Below are positions 1-7,980 of a stretch of DNA of 64,000 bases, in pieces. The translations under genes and the position numbers were made by a program. Under the pieces are notes generated by a model, which was given only the letters and a program-made list of their open reading frames with translations, ran no database searches and was not told the DNA's origin. Source of the DNA: Bradyrhizobium tropiciagri (lineage in GTDB: Bacteria; Pseudomonadota; Alphaproteobacteria; Rhizobiales; Xanthobacteraceae); assembly GCF_001189845.1 (NCBI RefSeq), contig NZ_LFLZ01000022.1:61650-125649 (forward strand), read 5' to 3'. The stretch's first letter is position 1. Each line of letters starts with the position of its first letter.

Positions 1-221
1 TCCATGGTCAGCAATTGGTCGCGGACGAGATCGGCGATAGTCTCGTCATAGACGACGGGCACGGCCTCGATGCCGGCGGCATCGAGCGCTTCGAAGACGC
101 GAACGAAACGGCTGTTCTGCGGCGTCGCCTCGCGGCGCGCTGCGGCATCTCCACGCCACAGGATGGCGATCCTGGAACGGCGATTTTCGGAACGAAGGAA
201 TGTGTGTGGTTCGGTGTCCAT
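1..221 (-). CDS. N-terminal fragment of a conserved protein, possibly Cj0069-like
   Basis: The frame is open from an ATG at 221 to the left edge, so only about 73 N-terminal residues are present and the rest lies outside the window. The translation has a basic start, then RIAILWRGD, then a segment that reads like a Rossmann-type alpha/beta start (RVFEALDAAGIEAVPVVYDE). That resembles the opening of ATP-grasp-like Cj0069-family proteins. This assignment is from memory of the motif and is tentative. Overlapping frames on both strands are shadows. It is transcribed leftward like rcnR-rcnA downstream of it but is about 120 bp away from rcnA, so shared transcription is possible but not shown. Confidence 0.45.
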   Translation of the reverse strand, partial: MDTEPHTFLRSENRRSRIAILWRGDAAARREATPQNSRFVRVFEALDAAGIEAVPVVYDETIADLVRDQLLTM

Positions 222-342
222 ATCAAAGCTCCACGACGGTTGATGTCGCGCAGAGCTTGGACCGAAGTCTCACGGGGAGTCTGCTTGTCCCCGTGGGAGT
301 AACTCTAGACGACTTCGCGCAGGTTTCAAGATCGGCGTGGGA

Positions 343-1434
343 TCACGCCATGATCCCGTGCAGCCCCAGCCAGCCGGTGTAGAGGCCGACCAGCACGATC
401 AGCGCGGCCGACACGTAGGGCGCGCGCTGTGCGAATTGGCTGAAGCCGCCCCAGTGACGCTCGACATGGCGAAGGCTGAGCGCGGCCGCAACGCCGGCGG
501 AGACCATGGTGATGGCAAGCCCGATGCCGAAGCAGAGCACCAGCACGAAGCCGAGGCTGAACTGCTTGAGCTGAAGGCAAAGCAGCAGCACGGTGATCGC
601 CGCCGGGCACGGGATGAGCCCGCCGGTCAGGCCGAACAGGATGATCTGCCACGTCGTGACGGTGCGTCCGGCAAAGCGCTTGCGGATGTCGGCCGCGTGC
701 GCGCGCGCATGCGCATCGTCGGCGTCGCCGAGGTCCATATGCGCGTGGTCGCGCTCCTCGAACAGGACTTCCGCAATGTCTGCCCGCACCGACAGGCGTG
801 CCTTGAATTGATGCGGCTCCGGAATTTCATCGATGCTTTCCAGATAGCCGTTCTGCTCGGCGAAGCGAAAATGCTGCTCGCTGCCGTCGGGGCGGATCGT
901 CACGACATCGACCTCGCCGGCCGTCGGCAGCGCCCCGGCCTCGCTCCGCAACCGCCAGCGCGGCGGCACGCCGTCCTCGAAGACTTCGAGCGACAGCGGC
1001 TGACCGGCCAGGGTCAATTGGCGCGCTTCGTCGTGATGATGGTGATCATGGTCATGATCGTGATCATGGTGATGGTCGTGTTCGGAGGTCTGCTCGCGCC
1101 AGGTGCGCCAGGCCATCCAGGCCGCGATCGCGATGATGATGACCGCCGAGGCCAGTTGCAAATAGGCTTCGCTGCGTTCGCCGGACCATTGCTGGCCGAA
1201 ATGCAGGCCCGCCAGCGCGACGATCCAGACGATCGCGGTGTGCGAGATCGCCGCCGACAGGCCGAGCAGCACCGCCTGCACCACTGTGCCGCGGATCGCG
1301 ATGATGAAGGCCGCCATCATCGTCTTGGAGTGGCCGGGCTCGAGACCATGCAGTGCGCCGAGCAGGATCGCACTGGGGACGAACAGCCATGCATGCGCGC
1401 TGCTCTGCTGCAGCAACTGAGACAGATCGGTCAT
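343..1434 (-). CDS. rcnA: RcnA-type nickel/cobalt efflux protein
   Basis: A 363-residue inner-membrane protein of the NicO/RcnA family that exports Ni(II)/Co(II). It has the family signature HGLEPGHSKT at residues 29-38 in the first membrane region. A strongly His/Asp-rich cytoplasmic loop at about 118-135 is the expected metal-binding loop. Several further hydrophobic helices follow, with a long hydrophilic insertion at about 140-240 between the two halves. The start is the ATG at 1434, 22 bp downstream of the rcnR stop, so the two are very probably one transcription unit controlled by the operator at 1742-1764. The family assignment is secure; metal specificity is inferred from the paired regulator. 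Confidence 0.93.
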   Translation of the reverse strand: MTDLSQLLQQSSAHAWLFVPSAILLGALHGLEPGHSKTMMAAFIIAIRGTVVQAVLLGLSAAISHTAIVWIVALAGLHFGQQWSGERSEAYLQLASAVIIIAIAAWMAWRTWREQTSEHDHHHDHDHDHDHHHHDEARQLTLAGQPLSLEVFEDGVPPRWRLRSEAGALPTAGEVDVVTIRPDGSEQHFRFAEQNGYLESIDEIPEPHQFKARLSVRADIAEVLFEERDHAHMDLGDADDAHARAHAADIRKRFAGRTVTTWQIILFGLTGGLIPCPAAITVLLLCLQLKQFSLGFVLVLCFGIGLAITMVSAGVAAALSLRHVERHWGGFSQFAQRAPYVSAALIVLVGLYTGWLGLHGIMA

Positions 1435-1456
1435 AGGCTTCGCTTCAGGACGGGCG

Positions 1457-1735
1457 TTACTTCAAATAGGTGCGAACGACGTCGATCAGATCCGCGGCGC
1501 CCTGGGCCTTCTCGGGATCCTTTTCCCGGGAGGGATCCACGACGTGATGGCGGATGTGATCCTCGAGCAATTCGGCGGTGAGGCCGTTGATGGCGCCGCG
1601 AACCGAGGCCACCAGCATCAGCACGTCGGCACAGCCGATCTCGGATTCCAGGGCCCGCTCGACGGCCTCCAACTGCCCCTTGATGCGGCGAACCCTGCCG
1701 ACGAGCTTGGACTTGTGCTTGATGGTGTGCGACAT
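1457..1735 (-). CDS. rcnR: RcnR-type metal-responsive transcriptional repressor
   Basis: A 92-residue all-helical CsoR/RcnR/FrmR-family repressor. With the start at the ATG 1735, the four metal-site positions known for RcnR are all present: His3, Cys35, His60 and His64. This set distinguishes Ni/Co sensors from the Cys-His-Cys copper sensor CsoR. The start could be extended upstream in the same frame, but that would move His3 away from position 3 and run through the operator, so 1735 is preferred. It lies immediately upstream of rcnA and is expected to release the operator at 1742-1764 on Ni or Co binding. FrmR-like formaldehyde sensing is the main alternative, made less likely by rcnA. Confidence 0.92.
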   Translation of the reverse strand: MSHTIKHKSKLVGRVRRIKGQLEAVERALESEIGCADVLMLVASVRGAINGLTAELLEDHIRHHVVDPSREKDPEKAQGAADLIDVVRTYLK

Positions 1736-1741
1736 GCAAAT

Positions 1742-1764
1742 AATATAGGGGGTTACCCTATATT
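1742..1764. promoter_or_regulatory. Probable RcnR operator
   Basis: A perfect inverted repeat with 9-bp arms AATATAGGG and CCCTATATT separated by 5 bp (GGTTA), starting 7 bp upstream of the rcnR start. G-tract palindromes with AT-rich flanks are the known operator type of the RcnR/FrmR branch, so autoregulation of rcnR-rcnA is likely. Confidence 0.75.
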
Positions 1765-1921
1765 GGTCAATATCGCTGTCGGCTCGTTTCGGCGGAATCC
1801 GCGACGTCATGGACCGAACTCAACGCTGTGATTGTTCCTGTCATAATTGCTGAATTCTTGGTGATCCGCCGGTCCGGCTGTGCGGTTGACAGCAACGCGT
1901 ATTGGTCTTCTATTGAGGGCA

Positions 1922-1942
1922 CGGGGATGTGCGATCTCCCCG
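1922..1942 (+). promoter_or_regulatory. Leader hairpin upstream of chrB
   Basis: A 6-bp GC-rich stem (CGGGGA with TCCCCG) closes a 9-base loop in the leader between rcnR and chrB, ending 46 bases before the chrB start. It does not match a riboswitch that I recognise and has no U-tract, so it may be only a chance or weak attenuating structure. Confidence 0.25.
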
Positions 1943-1988
1943 CGAGGCGACATGCCCAAGAATCGCGTCCTGTCACCAAGGGCGCACC

Positions 1989-2807
1989 ATGTCGTCATAC
2001 ACATCGATCTCATCCGAAAAACTGTCTCGTCTCATCGGCACGGCCAAGGCGCCGACGCTCGTCGACGTTCGCATCGATGAAGACTTCACCGCCGATCCGC
2101 GCCTGATCCCGGGCGCGATCAGGCATTCGCATCTCGACGTCCAGGATTGGGCTTCCGGCCTCAGCGGTCAATCCGTGGTCGTAATCTGTCAAAAGGGACA
2201 GAAGCTCAGCGAAGGCACCGCCGCCTGGCTGCGGTGCGGCAACATCGCGGCGGAAGTTCTCGAGGGCGGCCACCTCGCGTGGCGGGAGGCAGAGCTTCCC
2301 ACTGTTCCCGCAGACAAAATTCCGAAACGCGACGGCCGCGGCCGTACCGTCTGGGTCACGCGATCGCGGCCGAAGATCGATCGCATCGCCTGTCCGTGGC
2401 TGATCCGCCGCTTCGTCGATCCCGCAGCCGTGTTCCTGTTCGTGACGTCAGCAGAGGTCGAGGCCGTCGCCGAACGCTTCGACGCGACGCCGTTCGACAT
2501 CGAGAACGTGTTCTGGAGCCATCGCGGAGAGCTTTGCACGTTCGATGTGATGATCCGGGAATTCGGCCTCTCGACGCCGGCGCTGGAGCGGCTGGCGACG
2601 ATGGTGCGGGCGTCGGATACCGCGCGGCTCGATCTGTCGCCCGAGGCGCCCGGATTGCTCGCGGCCTCGCTCGGCCTGTCGCGCATGTTCGACGACGACC
2701 TCGAACAGTTGAGCGCGGGCCTTCTACTCTACGACGCCTTCTATCGCTGGTGCCGCGACGCGACCAAAGAGACGCACAACTGGCCGACCAGCAAGGTGAA
2801 GCCGTAA
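1989..2807 (+). CDS. chrB: ChrB-type chromate resistance protein with N-terminal rhodanese domain
   Basis: A 272-residue protein. Residues 1-105 form a rhodanese-like domain with the active-site-type Cys67 in the loop ICQKGQKL. From about 118 to the end is the ChrB C-terminal domain, with the characteristic RSRPKIDRIACPWLIRRFVDP region. ChrB proteins sense chromate or assist the ChrA exporter. I chose the ATG at 1989 because the homologous rhodanese fold begins just after it; an upstream in-frame start at 1929 would add a basic tail without similarity. It heads a cluster with two small exported proteins, a ChrC-like superoxide dismutase and chrA. The rhodanese-ChrB fusion is known in alphaproteobacteria. 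Confidence 0.85.
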   Translation: MSSYTSISSEKLSRLIGTAKAPTLVDVRIDEDFTADPRLIPGAIRHSHLDVQDWASGLSGQSVVVICQKGQKLSEGTAAWLRCGNIAAEVLEGGHLAWREAELPTVPADKIPKRDGRGRTVWVTRSRPKIDRIACPWLIRRFVDPAAVFLFVTSAEVEAVAERFDATPFDIENVFWSHRGELCTFDVMIREFGLSTPALERLATMVRASDTARLDLSPEAPGLLAASLGLSRMFDDDLEQLSAGLLLYDAFYRWCRDATKETHNWPTSKVKP

Positions 2808-2891
2808 CCGGCTTTGCGGCCAATGCAGAGGCGCGCGGAAATCGCGCCTCCGGACCACCTGGGGCAGGACAACACCACCAGGAGAACAACC

Positions 2892-3125
2892 ATGCCGAAG
2901 CAGAAACTCCTTCACCTGATTGTTGCCTTCGCGATCGCGGGTACCGCGATGCCCGCCCGCGCGCTGACGCAGGACGAGCTTGTCGCGAAACTTCAGGCCG
3001 CCGGCTACGCGAGCGTCAGCGACGTCAAGTCGACGGCCGAAGGCATCACGGCGAAGGCGATGAAGAACGGCAAGCCGGTGAGGCTCGTGATCGACAGCAG
3101 CGGCCAGGTCAGGGAGCAGGACTGA
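2892..3125 (+). CDS. Small exported PepSY-like protein
   Basis: A 77-residue protein with a signal peptide (basic MPKQK, hydrophobic stretch, cleavage after PARA at about residue 24). The remainder resembles one PepSY-type repeat: LTQDELVAKLQAAGY, then VSDVK, then a strand pair ending in RLVIDSSGQV. PepSY domains are periplasmic modules that often modulate peptidases or sensors. The start at 2892 has a GGAGAACAACC ribosome-binding region directly upstream. It lies 84 bp after chrB in the chromate cluster. Its role there is unknown. Confidence 0.7.
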   Translation: MPKQKLLHLIVAFAIAGTAMPARALTQDELVAKLQAAGYASVSDVKSTAEGITAKAMKNGKPVRLVIDSSGQVREQD

Positions 3126-3173
3126 GGCCCTGTACCGCGCAAGCCGTCAAAACCAAAGCGATGGAGGACAACA

Positions 3174-3506
3174 ATGATGAGAGCAACTCTGGCCCTGTGC
3201 CTGGCCGTCCTGTGGCCGGCTGCGATTCTGGCGGCACCGGCGGCGCTCAGCGATGACCGGGAAGCGGCCGTGACGTCGCGGGCAGCGACCCTTCATCCGC
3301 AGGCAACCGAAACGCTGCGCGGCATCGTCGATAGCGTCGATGAGGGCAACGATACGCTGCTGATACGGCTGTCCGCAGACAGGACCGAACCATTCAAGGT
3401 TCAGGACGGCTTGATCTTCAATGCCGTCCGCTTCGGCGATCCCGTCGAAATCTCGGTGCAGAACATCTCGGGATTCCGAACCATCGTCGGGCTCGCAAAG
3501 GAATAG
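3174..3506 (+). CDS. Small exported protein of unknown function in the chromate cluster
   Basis: A 110-residue protein with an N-terminal signal peptide (MMRATLALCLAVLWPAAILA, cleavage around residue 21). The mature part has a beta-rich region (LRGIVDSVDEGNDTLLIRL, then FKVQDGLIFNAVRFGDPVEISVQ) that recalls small OB-fold periplasmic proteins such as CusF or DUF1344. The Met/His/Trp copper ligands of CusF are not evident, so I do not assign metal binding. A GGAGG ribosome-binding site precedes the ATG at 3174. It sits between the PepSY-like gene and the superoxide dismutase and is probably cotranscribed with them. Confidence 0.65.
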   Translation: MMRATLALCLAVLWPAAILAAPAALSDDREAAVTSRAATLHPQATETLRGIVDSVDEGNDTLLIRLSADRTEPFKVQDGLIFNAVRFGDPVEISVQNISGFRTIVGLAKE

Positions 3507-3558
3507 AGCCGCGATCCGAAGCATCAACGATGCGATCAATTCACATGTGGAGGGTCCG

Positions 3559-4278
3559 ATGACCATGAACACCGAACGCCGGAACTTTATCGCAGGGGTC
3601 GGTGCCGCAGCTGCATCAACAGCCGTGCTCGGCACCAACCAAGCCCTTGCCCAAGCCAACCCACAGACAGGAGCCAGGGCGATGTCCTATCAGGCCAAGC
3701 CGATGCCGTTCGACCCGAAGTCGATCACCGGCATCTCGGAAAAGATCCTCGTCAGCCACTACGAGAACAATTACGTCGGCGCGGTGAAGCGGCTGAACGC
3801 CATCGGCACGCAGCTCGCCGAACTCGACTTCGCCAAGGCGCCGAACTTTGTGATCAACGGCCTGAAGCGCGAAGAGTTGATCGCGTCAAACTCGATGATC
3901 CTGCATGAGATCTATTTCGATGGGCTCGGCGGCGCAGGCAAGCCGGGCGGCGCGCTCGCCGAGGCGATTGCACGCGACTTCGGCAGCATGGAGCGCTGGC
4001 GCGCGGAATTCTCAGCCATGGGCAAGGCCGAAGGCGGCGGGTCGGGTTGGGTGATCCTCGCCTACTCGCCCCGCGACAAGCGGCTCGTCAACCAATGGGC
4101 GGCCGATCACACGACGACGCTCGCCGGCGGCCGTCCGGTCCTGGTGCTCGATATGTATGAGCACGCCTATCACTTGGACTTCGGCGCGGCCGCGGCCCGC
4201 TATGTCGACATCTATATGGAAGCCATCCGCTGGGACAACGCGGCCCGGCTGTATGAGCAATACGCAAAGGAGACGTGA
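3559..4278 (+). CDS. chrC: Tat-exported Fe/Mn superoxide dismutase of ChrC type
   Basis: A 239-residue protein. Residues 6-31 form a twin-arginine signal (ERRNFIAGVG, ending ALA). The iron/manganese superoxide dismutase ligands are His67 (SHYENNYVG), His116 (LHEIYFDG), Asp198 and His202 in DMYEHAYH. The usual signature is DxWEHAYY, so here Trp is replaced by Tyr and the last Tyr by His. Chromate clusters of the chrBACF type carry a superoxide dismutase, ChrC, which detoxifies radicals made during Cr(VI) reduction; position between chrB and chrA supports that reading. The start at 3559 follows a GGAGG site and gives the full Tat signal. Enzyme activity is not proven by sequence, given the substitutions. 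Confidence 0.82.
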   Translation: MTMNTERRNFIAGVGAAAASTAVLGTNQALAQANPQTGARAMSYQAKPMPFDPKSITGISEKILVSHYENNYVGAVKRLNAIGTQLAELDFAKAPNFVINGLKREELIASNSMILHEIYFDGLGGAGKPGGALAEAIARDFGSMERWRAEFSAMGKAEGGGSGWVILAYSPRDKRLVNQWAADHTTTLAGGRPVLVLDMYEHAYHLDFGAAAARYVDIYMEAIRWDNAARLYEQYAKET

Positions 4279-4374
4279 GGAGAGTTCTGTGAGCAAGCGA
4301 ATGAATGAGGCGATCTTCCGGAAACCATCCCTGATCCGCCGCGATGAACAAAACTCTCTGCAGGGAGCTTTCCC

Positions 4375-5556
4375 GTGATCACGCCAACAGATTCGCAGCG
4401 CAGCCGCTTGGCAGAACTGGCACGTTATTTCCTGCGCCTCGGCTTTCTCGGCTTCGGCGGCCCGGTCGCGCTGGTCGGGCAAATGGAGCGGGAACTGGTC
4501 GACGGCAAGAAATGGCTGACCAAGGCTGAGATGAAGGAATCGATCGCCATCTGCCAATCGCTTCCGGGACCACTGGCTATCCAGGTCGGCATCTACGTAT
4601 CCTGGCTTCGCGGCGGCTTCTGGGGGGCCTGGGTCGGTGGATGGTGCTTCATCCTGCCCAACTTCGTCATCGTGGCTTCGCTCGGCGCCCTCTACGTCTA
4701 TCTCGGCGATCTCCAGCCGGTGACCGCGATCTTCTACGGTGTCAGTCCCGCAGTGATCGCGCTCATCCTTCACTCCTGTTACCGGCTTGCCAAGCTCGGC
4801 ATGGAAGACTGGCTGCAATGGACGATCGCGGCGGTTTGCCTCGCCGTCACGGTCATCCTCCAGGCCGAGGTCGCGCTACTGTTCATCGGCGCGGGCATCG
4901 TGGGCATCCTCTACTACGGCAAGCCGTTTAAACGTTCGCCTGCGATCCTGCCGGGAATTGCCATCGTGCCGGCAGCCGCCGGTCCGATCGCGCCGGTCGC
5001 AAGCGGGTCCACGCTTTCCAAGCTGCTCCTGTTCTTCCTCAAGGCCGGCTCGCTGACCTTCGGCAGCGGCCTCGTGATCGTGCCATTCCTCGAGCAAGGG
5101 CTCGTGCAGCAATACAACTGGCTCGACGAGCGGCAATTCCTCATCGCGGTCGCGATCGGCATGATCAGTCCGGGACCGGTGGTGATCACCGCAACCTTCG
5201 TCGGCTACCTCGTGGCGGGATTTTGGGGCTCGGTCGTCTCCACGATCGGCATCTTCTTGCCGTCGTTCCTGCTGGTGCTGATCGTTGCTCCCCTGCTCGC
5301 GCGCCATCGCGGAAACGCCAACGTCCAGGGCTTCGTCAAGGGGGCCTATGCAGCCGCGATCGGAACCATCCTCGGCGCTTGCATCCTGCTCGGCAAGATC
5401 GCCATCGGCGACTGGCTCACCGCGTTGATCGGAATCGTGTCGCTGGCGGTGCTGTTCCGCTGGAAGGTCAGCAATCCGCTGCTCATCGCGGCGACCGCCG
5501 TGGTCGGCCTGATTGCGTATCCATGGCTGCAACCGAGCTGGGTGATGGTCCATTAG
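4375..5556 (+). CDS. chrA: ChrA chromate efflux transporter
   Basis: A 393-residue inner-membrane protein of the CHR family, starting at a GTG at 4375. It has the two homologous halves expected of long-chain ChrA. The first half shows FLGFGGPVALVGQMER near residue 25 and CQSLPGPLAIQVGIYVSWLRGG near 60. The second repeats the pattern with SLTFGSGLVIVPFLEQGLV and ISPGPVVITATFVGYLVAG. About ten hydrophobic helices are visible. ChrA exports chromate using the proton-motive force. It is the last gene of the chromate cluster, followed by a hairpin at 5580-5600. Confidence 0.93.
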   Translation: MITPTDSQRSRLAELARYFLRLGFLGFGGPVALVGQMERELVDGKKWLTKAEMKESIAICQSLPGPLAIQVGIYVSWLRGGFWGAWVGGWCFILPNFVIVASLGALYVYLGDLQPVTAIFYGVSPAVIALILHSCYRLAKLGMEDWLQWTIAAVCLAVTVILQAEVALLFIGAGIVGILYYGKPFKRSPAILPGIAIVPAAAGPIAPVASGSTLSKLLLFFLKAGSLTFGSGLVIVPFLEQGLVQQYNWLDERQFLIAVAIGMISPGPVVITATFVGYLVAGFWGSVVSTIGIFLPSFLLVLIVAPLLARHRGNANVQGFVKGAYAAAIGTILGACILLGKIAIGDWLTALIGIVSLAVLFRWKVSNPLLIAATAVVGLIAYPWLQPSWVMVH

Positions 5557-5579
5557 CCGACCAGCCCAACTCGCCGCTC

Positions 5580-5600
5580 CTCCGACCATCCTGGTCGGAG
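5580..5600 (+). terminator. Hairpin after the chromate cluster
   Basis: A perfect 9-bp stem (CTCCGACCA with TGGTCGGAG) and 3-base loop, 24 bp after the chrA stop. There is no U-run, so it may act with Rho or only protect the transcript end. Confidence 0.4.
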
Positions 5601-5697
5601 CTCACGCGCGTTGAGAAGTCAGCTGCGGCTCTCTACATGAGGAGGTGCTCGCCCGCCGCTGCGGCGCGATCCCGCATTCCACCGAAGAGTTCATCTC

Positions 5698-6414
5698 ATG
5701 CGACCTCACATCATCTGCCACATGGGCACGTCGATCGACGGCCGGCTTCACCCCAGCCGCTTCACCAAGGCAGCTAGCGGCATTCCCGCCGACGTGCTGC
5801 GCTCCCACTATGAGAGGATCCATGACGGCTTCGATGCCGATGGATGGATCATCGGCCGCGTCACCATGAACGAGATGGCCAAGGGAACGGAGCGGCACAT
5901 CGCCAACCCACCGAGGCTGCCGCGCGAGCCGCATCTTTCCAACCGCGACGGCCGCAAGCTCGCTGTCGGCATCGATCCGTCGGGCCGCGTGCATTTCGGC
6001 AAGGACAATGTCGGCGGCGATCATGCCGTTGCGGTGCTCGGCGAACAGGTCTCCGACAGCCATCTCGCCGAGCTGCGCGAGGACGGCGCGTCCTACATCT
6101 TTGCAGGCCCCAAAGGTGACGATCTGCCGGGCGCGATGGCGCAGCTTGCATCCCTGTTCGGCGCCAGGAGACTGTTGCTCGAGGGAGGCGGCGGGATCAA
6201 CGGCGCATTCCTCAAGCACGGGCTGATCGACGAGTTCAGCACGCTGATCTTTCCGGCGGTCGACGGCGTTGCCGGATCGCAAAGCATCGTCGACTACCAC
6301 GGACCTGACGGTGACCGTCCCGGCGCTGGACAATCGCTGCGGCTGACGCATTGCGAGACGCTGGAGGGCGGCATGGTGTGGCTGCGCCACGCCGTGGAGC
6401 GCGCGCCGGGCTGA
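5698..6414 (+). CDS. RibD C-terminal/dihydrofolate-reductase-like protein
   Basis: A 238-residue cytosolic protein with the fold of the RibD reductase domain. It begins HIICHMGTSIDGRLHPSRF and carries DGWIIGRVTM in the nucleotide-binding half and RRLLLEGGGGINGAFLKHGLIDEFSTLIFP at about 155-185, the hallmark of the RibD/DHFR-like superfamily. Stand-alone members are NADPH-dependent reductases of varied substrates, so a riboflavin role cannot be concluded. It has its own leader of about 140 bp after chrA, so it may be transcribed separately. Confidence 0.85.
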   Translation: MRPHIICHMGTSIDGRLHPSRFTKAASGIPADVLRSHYERIHDGFDADGWIIGRVTMNEMAKGTERHIANPPRLPREPHLSNRDGRKLAVGIDPSGRVHFGKDNVGGDHAVAVLGEQVSDSHLAELREDGASYIFAGPKGDDLPGAMAQLASLFGARRLLLEGGGGINGAFLKHGLIDEFSTLIFPAVDGVAGSQSIVDYHGPDGDRPGAGQSLRLTHCETLEGGMVWLRHAVERAPG

Positions 6415-6496
6415 ACGCTGGACGGTCGAGCTCTCTCGACAAGGCCGGCGATCCGGCTCACTTTGCGCCTGCGGACATGACGGATGCGGGGGCGGC

Positions 6497-6820
6497 ATGG
6501 AGCATTGGCTTCGCATAGGCGCGAGCGTTGCCTCGATCCTGACGTCGATCATCGCGGCCGGCGCCTCCATCCTGTTTTGGGCGAACAAGCGCTCGAGACG
6601 CACGCGGCTCGAAAATTACCTGAAGGCGAAGAAGCAGAAATCGCCCGACGAGCTGTTCTCCGCGACGCGCCTGATGGCCGATCTCGGCATGACGGAGGCG
6701 GAGATCTTCGCGGCCAGTTTTGCCAGTCGCCACATTGCCCGGGACGTTCGCAGGGACCTCAGCACCGGCTTCGCGGCCGAAGTGCTGTTTCAGTACCGCG
6801 ACGATCCGATATCACGCTGA
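6497..6820 (+). CDS. Small N-terminally membrane-anchored protein of unknown function
   Basis: A 107-residue protein with one hydrophobic helix at about residues 6-28, followed by a basic stretch (ANKRSRRTRLENYLKAKKQK) that would keep the rest in the cytosol. The soluble part (SATRLMADLGMTEAEIFAASFASRHI) looks helical and resembles the C-terminal part of small Rhizobiales proteins whose function I do not know. The start at 6497 follows a G-rich stretch usable as a ribosome-binding site. I cannot assign a role. Confidence 0.6.
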   Translation: MEHWLRIGASVASILTSIIAAGASILFWANKRSRRTRLENYLKAKKQKSPDELFSATRLMADLGMTEAEIFAASFASRHIARDVRRDLSTGFAAEVLFQYRDDPISR

Positions 6821-6954
6821 GCGTGCAGCCCAGCGATCGATCGCCTATTGCCTGGGACTCTGCGACCAACCGTTCCGGCACGCCGCGACGAAGAACGCGA
6901 CGCGGCGCGGCTTGATGCCGGGCATGACGGGACGGCGGCTTGTTCAAGCCAGCG

Positions 6955-7821
6955 TCAGAACTTGTAACTCAACGCGGCGCGGGCAACGCTGAACCTGCTC
7001 TCACGGCTGGCGTTGTAACGGATCTGGCTCTGCACCGGATCGGTGCCCTGGAACGTCGCCGTGGTGCCGCTTGTCCCGAGATCGACGTAGAGATATTCGC
7101 CGCGCAGCGTCCAGTTGCTGGTGAAGGCATATTCGGCGCCGCCGCCGGCGGTCCAGCCGACGCGGACGTCGGAATTGTCGCCAAGCCAAAGCCGCGACAG
7201 GCCCGTGGAAAACGCTGACGAGTTGGCGATGTTGGTCTTTACCTCGCCATAGGCGAGACCGCCCGTCGCATAGATCAGCAGGCGTTCGGCCGGCACAAAG
7301 CCGATGCGGCCCCGCACGGTGCCGAACCAATCGACCTTGCTGGTGCTTTGAAAATTGTAGTTTCCGGTCGCGGTGGTAATTCGGCCGCCCCCGCCTCGAC
7401 CACCAAACCGACCAAAACCACCGACATCGAAAACGGCGGTGGTGCTTCCGCCCCGGGACGATTTCAGATCCGCACTGTTGAAATCGGTTTCCACGCCCAG
7501 GACAACCCGATCGATCCGATAATTGTATCCGAGTAGTCCGCCAGCAGTGACGCCCGCTTGGTTGCTGTCCGAAGCGGGGACACGAACGACGTTGTCGGGG
7601 CCGACGATCGAAATCACATTGCTGCTGGTCGTGACATTCCCACCATCATACCAACCGCCGCCCACATTCACGCCAGCGTAGAAACCAGACCAGTTGAACG
7701 CGGGAGCCACCAATGGCGGAGCCTTCGTCCAGCTGCGCTCCGGCAGGTCAGCGGCAGACGCCGCGCTTGCAAAGCCCACAAATAAAGCCAGGCCAACCCC
7801 AGCGATCGCAAAACCACGCAT
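6955..7821 (-). CDS. Omp25/RopB-like outer membrane beta-barrel protein
   Basis: A 288-residue protein with a signal peptide (MRGFAIAGVGLALFVGFASAASA) followed by ADLPERSWTKAPPLVAPAFNWSGFYAGVNVGGGW, the classic opening of Omp25/RopB-type barrels of Rhizobiales. It ends with alternating strands and a terminal aromatic (ALSYKF), as expected of outer-membrane proteins recognised by BamA. A Gly-rich segment (GRFGGRGGGGR) interrupts the middle and probably lies in a loop. The ATG at 7821 has AAGGGA at a proper distance; the ATG 6 bases upstream is too close to that site. Confidence 0.87.
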   Translation of the reverse strand: MRGFAIAGVGLALFVGFASAASAADLPERSWTKAPPLVAPAFNWSGFYAGVNVGGGWYDGGNVTTSSNVISIVGPDNVVRVPASDSNQAGVTAGGLLGYNYRIDRVVLGVETDFNSADLKSSRGGSTTAVFDVGGFGRFGGRGGGGRITTATGNYNFQSTSKVDWFGTVRGRIGFVPAERLLIYATGGLAYGEVKTNIANSSAFSTGLSRLWLGDNSDVRVGWTAGGGAEYAFTSNWTLRGEYLYVDLGTSGTTATFQGTDPVQSQIRYNASRESRFSVARAALSYKF

Positions 7822-7980
7822 TCCCATTCCCTTGCACTCGGCAAAGCCGATTAACCTGAGGTTGTGCATCGAGGAAGAGCGGCGGCAGCATGCCGCACTC
7901 GAACTCCGGCATTTGTTGCAATGTGTTGTGAATTTACAACGGCGCGAGTTCGCTGAACGAACTTTGCTTGAGTAACGGTA

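Noticed and set aside
1880..2080. Frame overlapping the chrB start region
   Set aside because: It begins before and runs out of phase into chrB, which has clear domain similarity; there is no evidence for translation.
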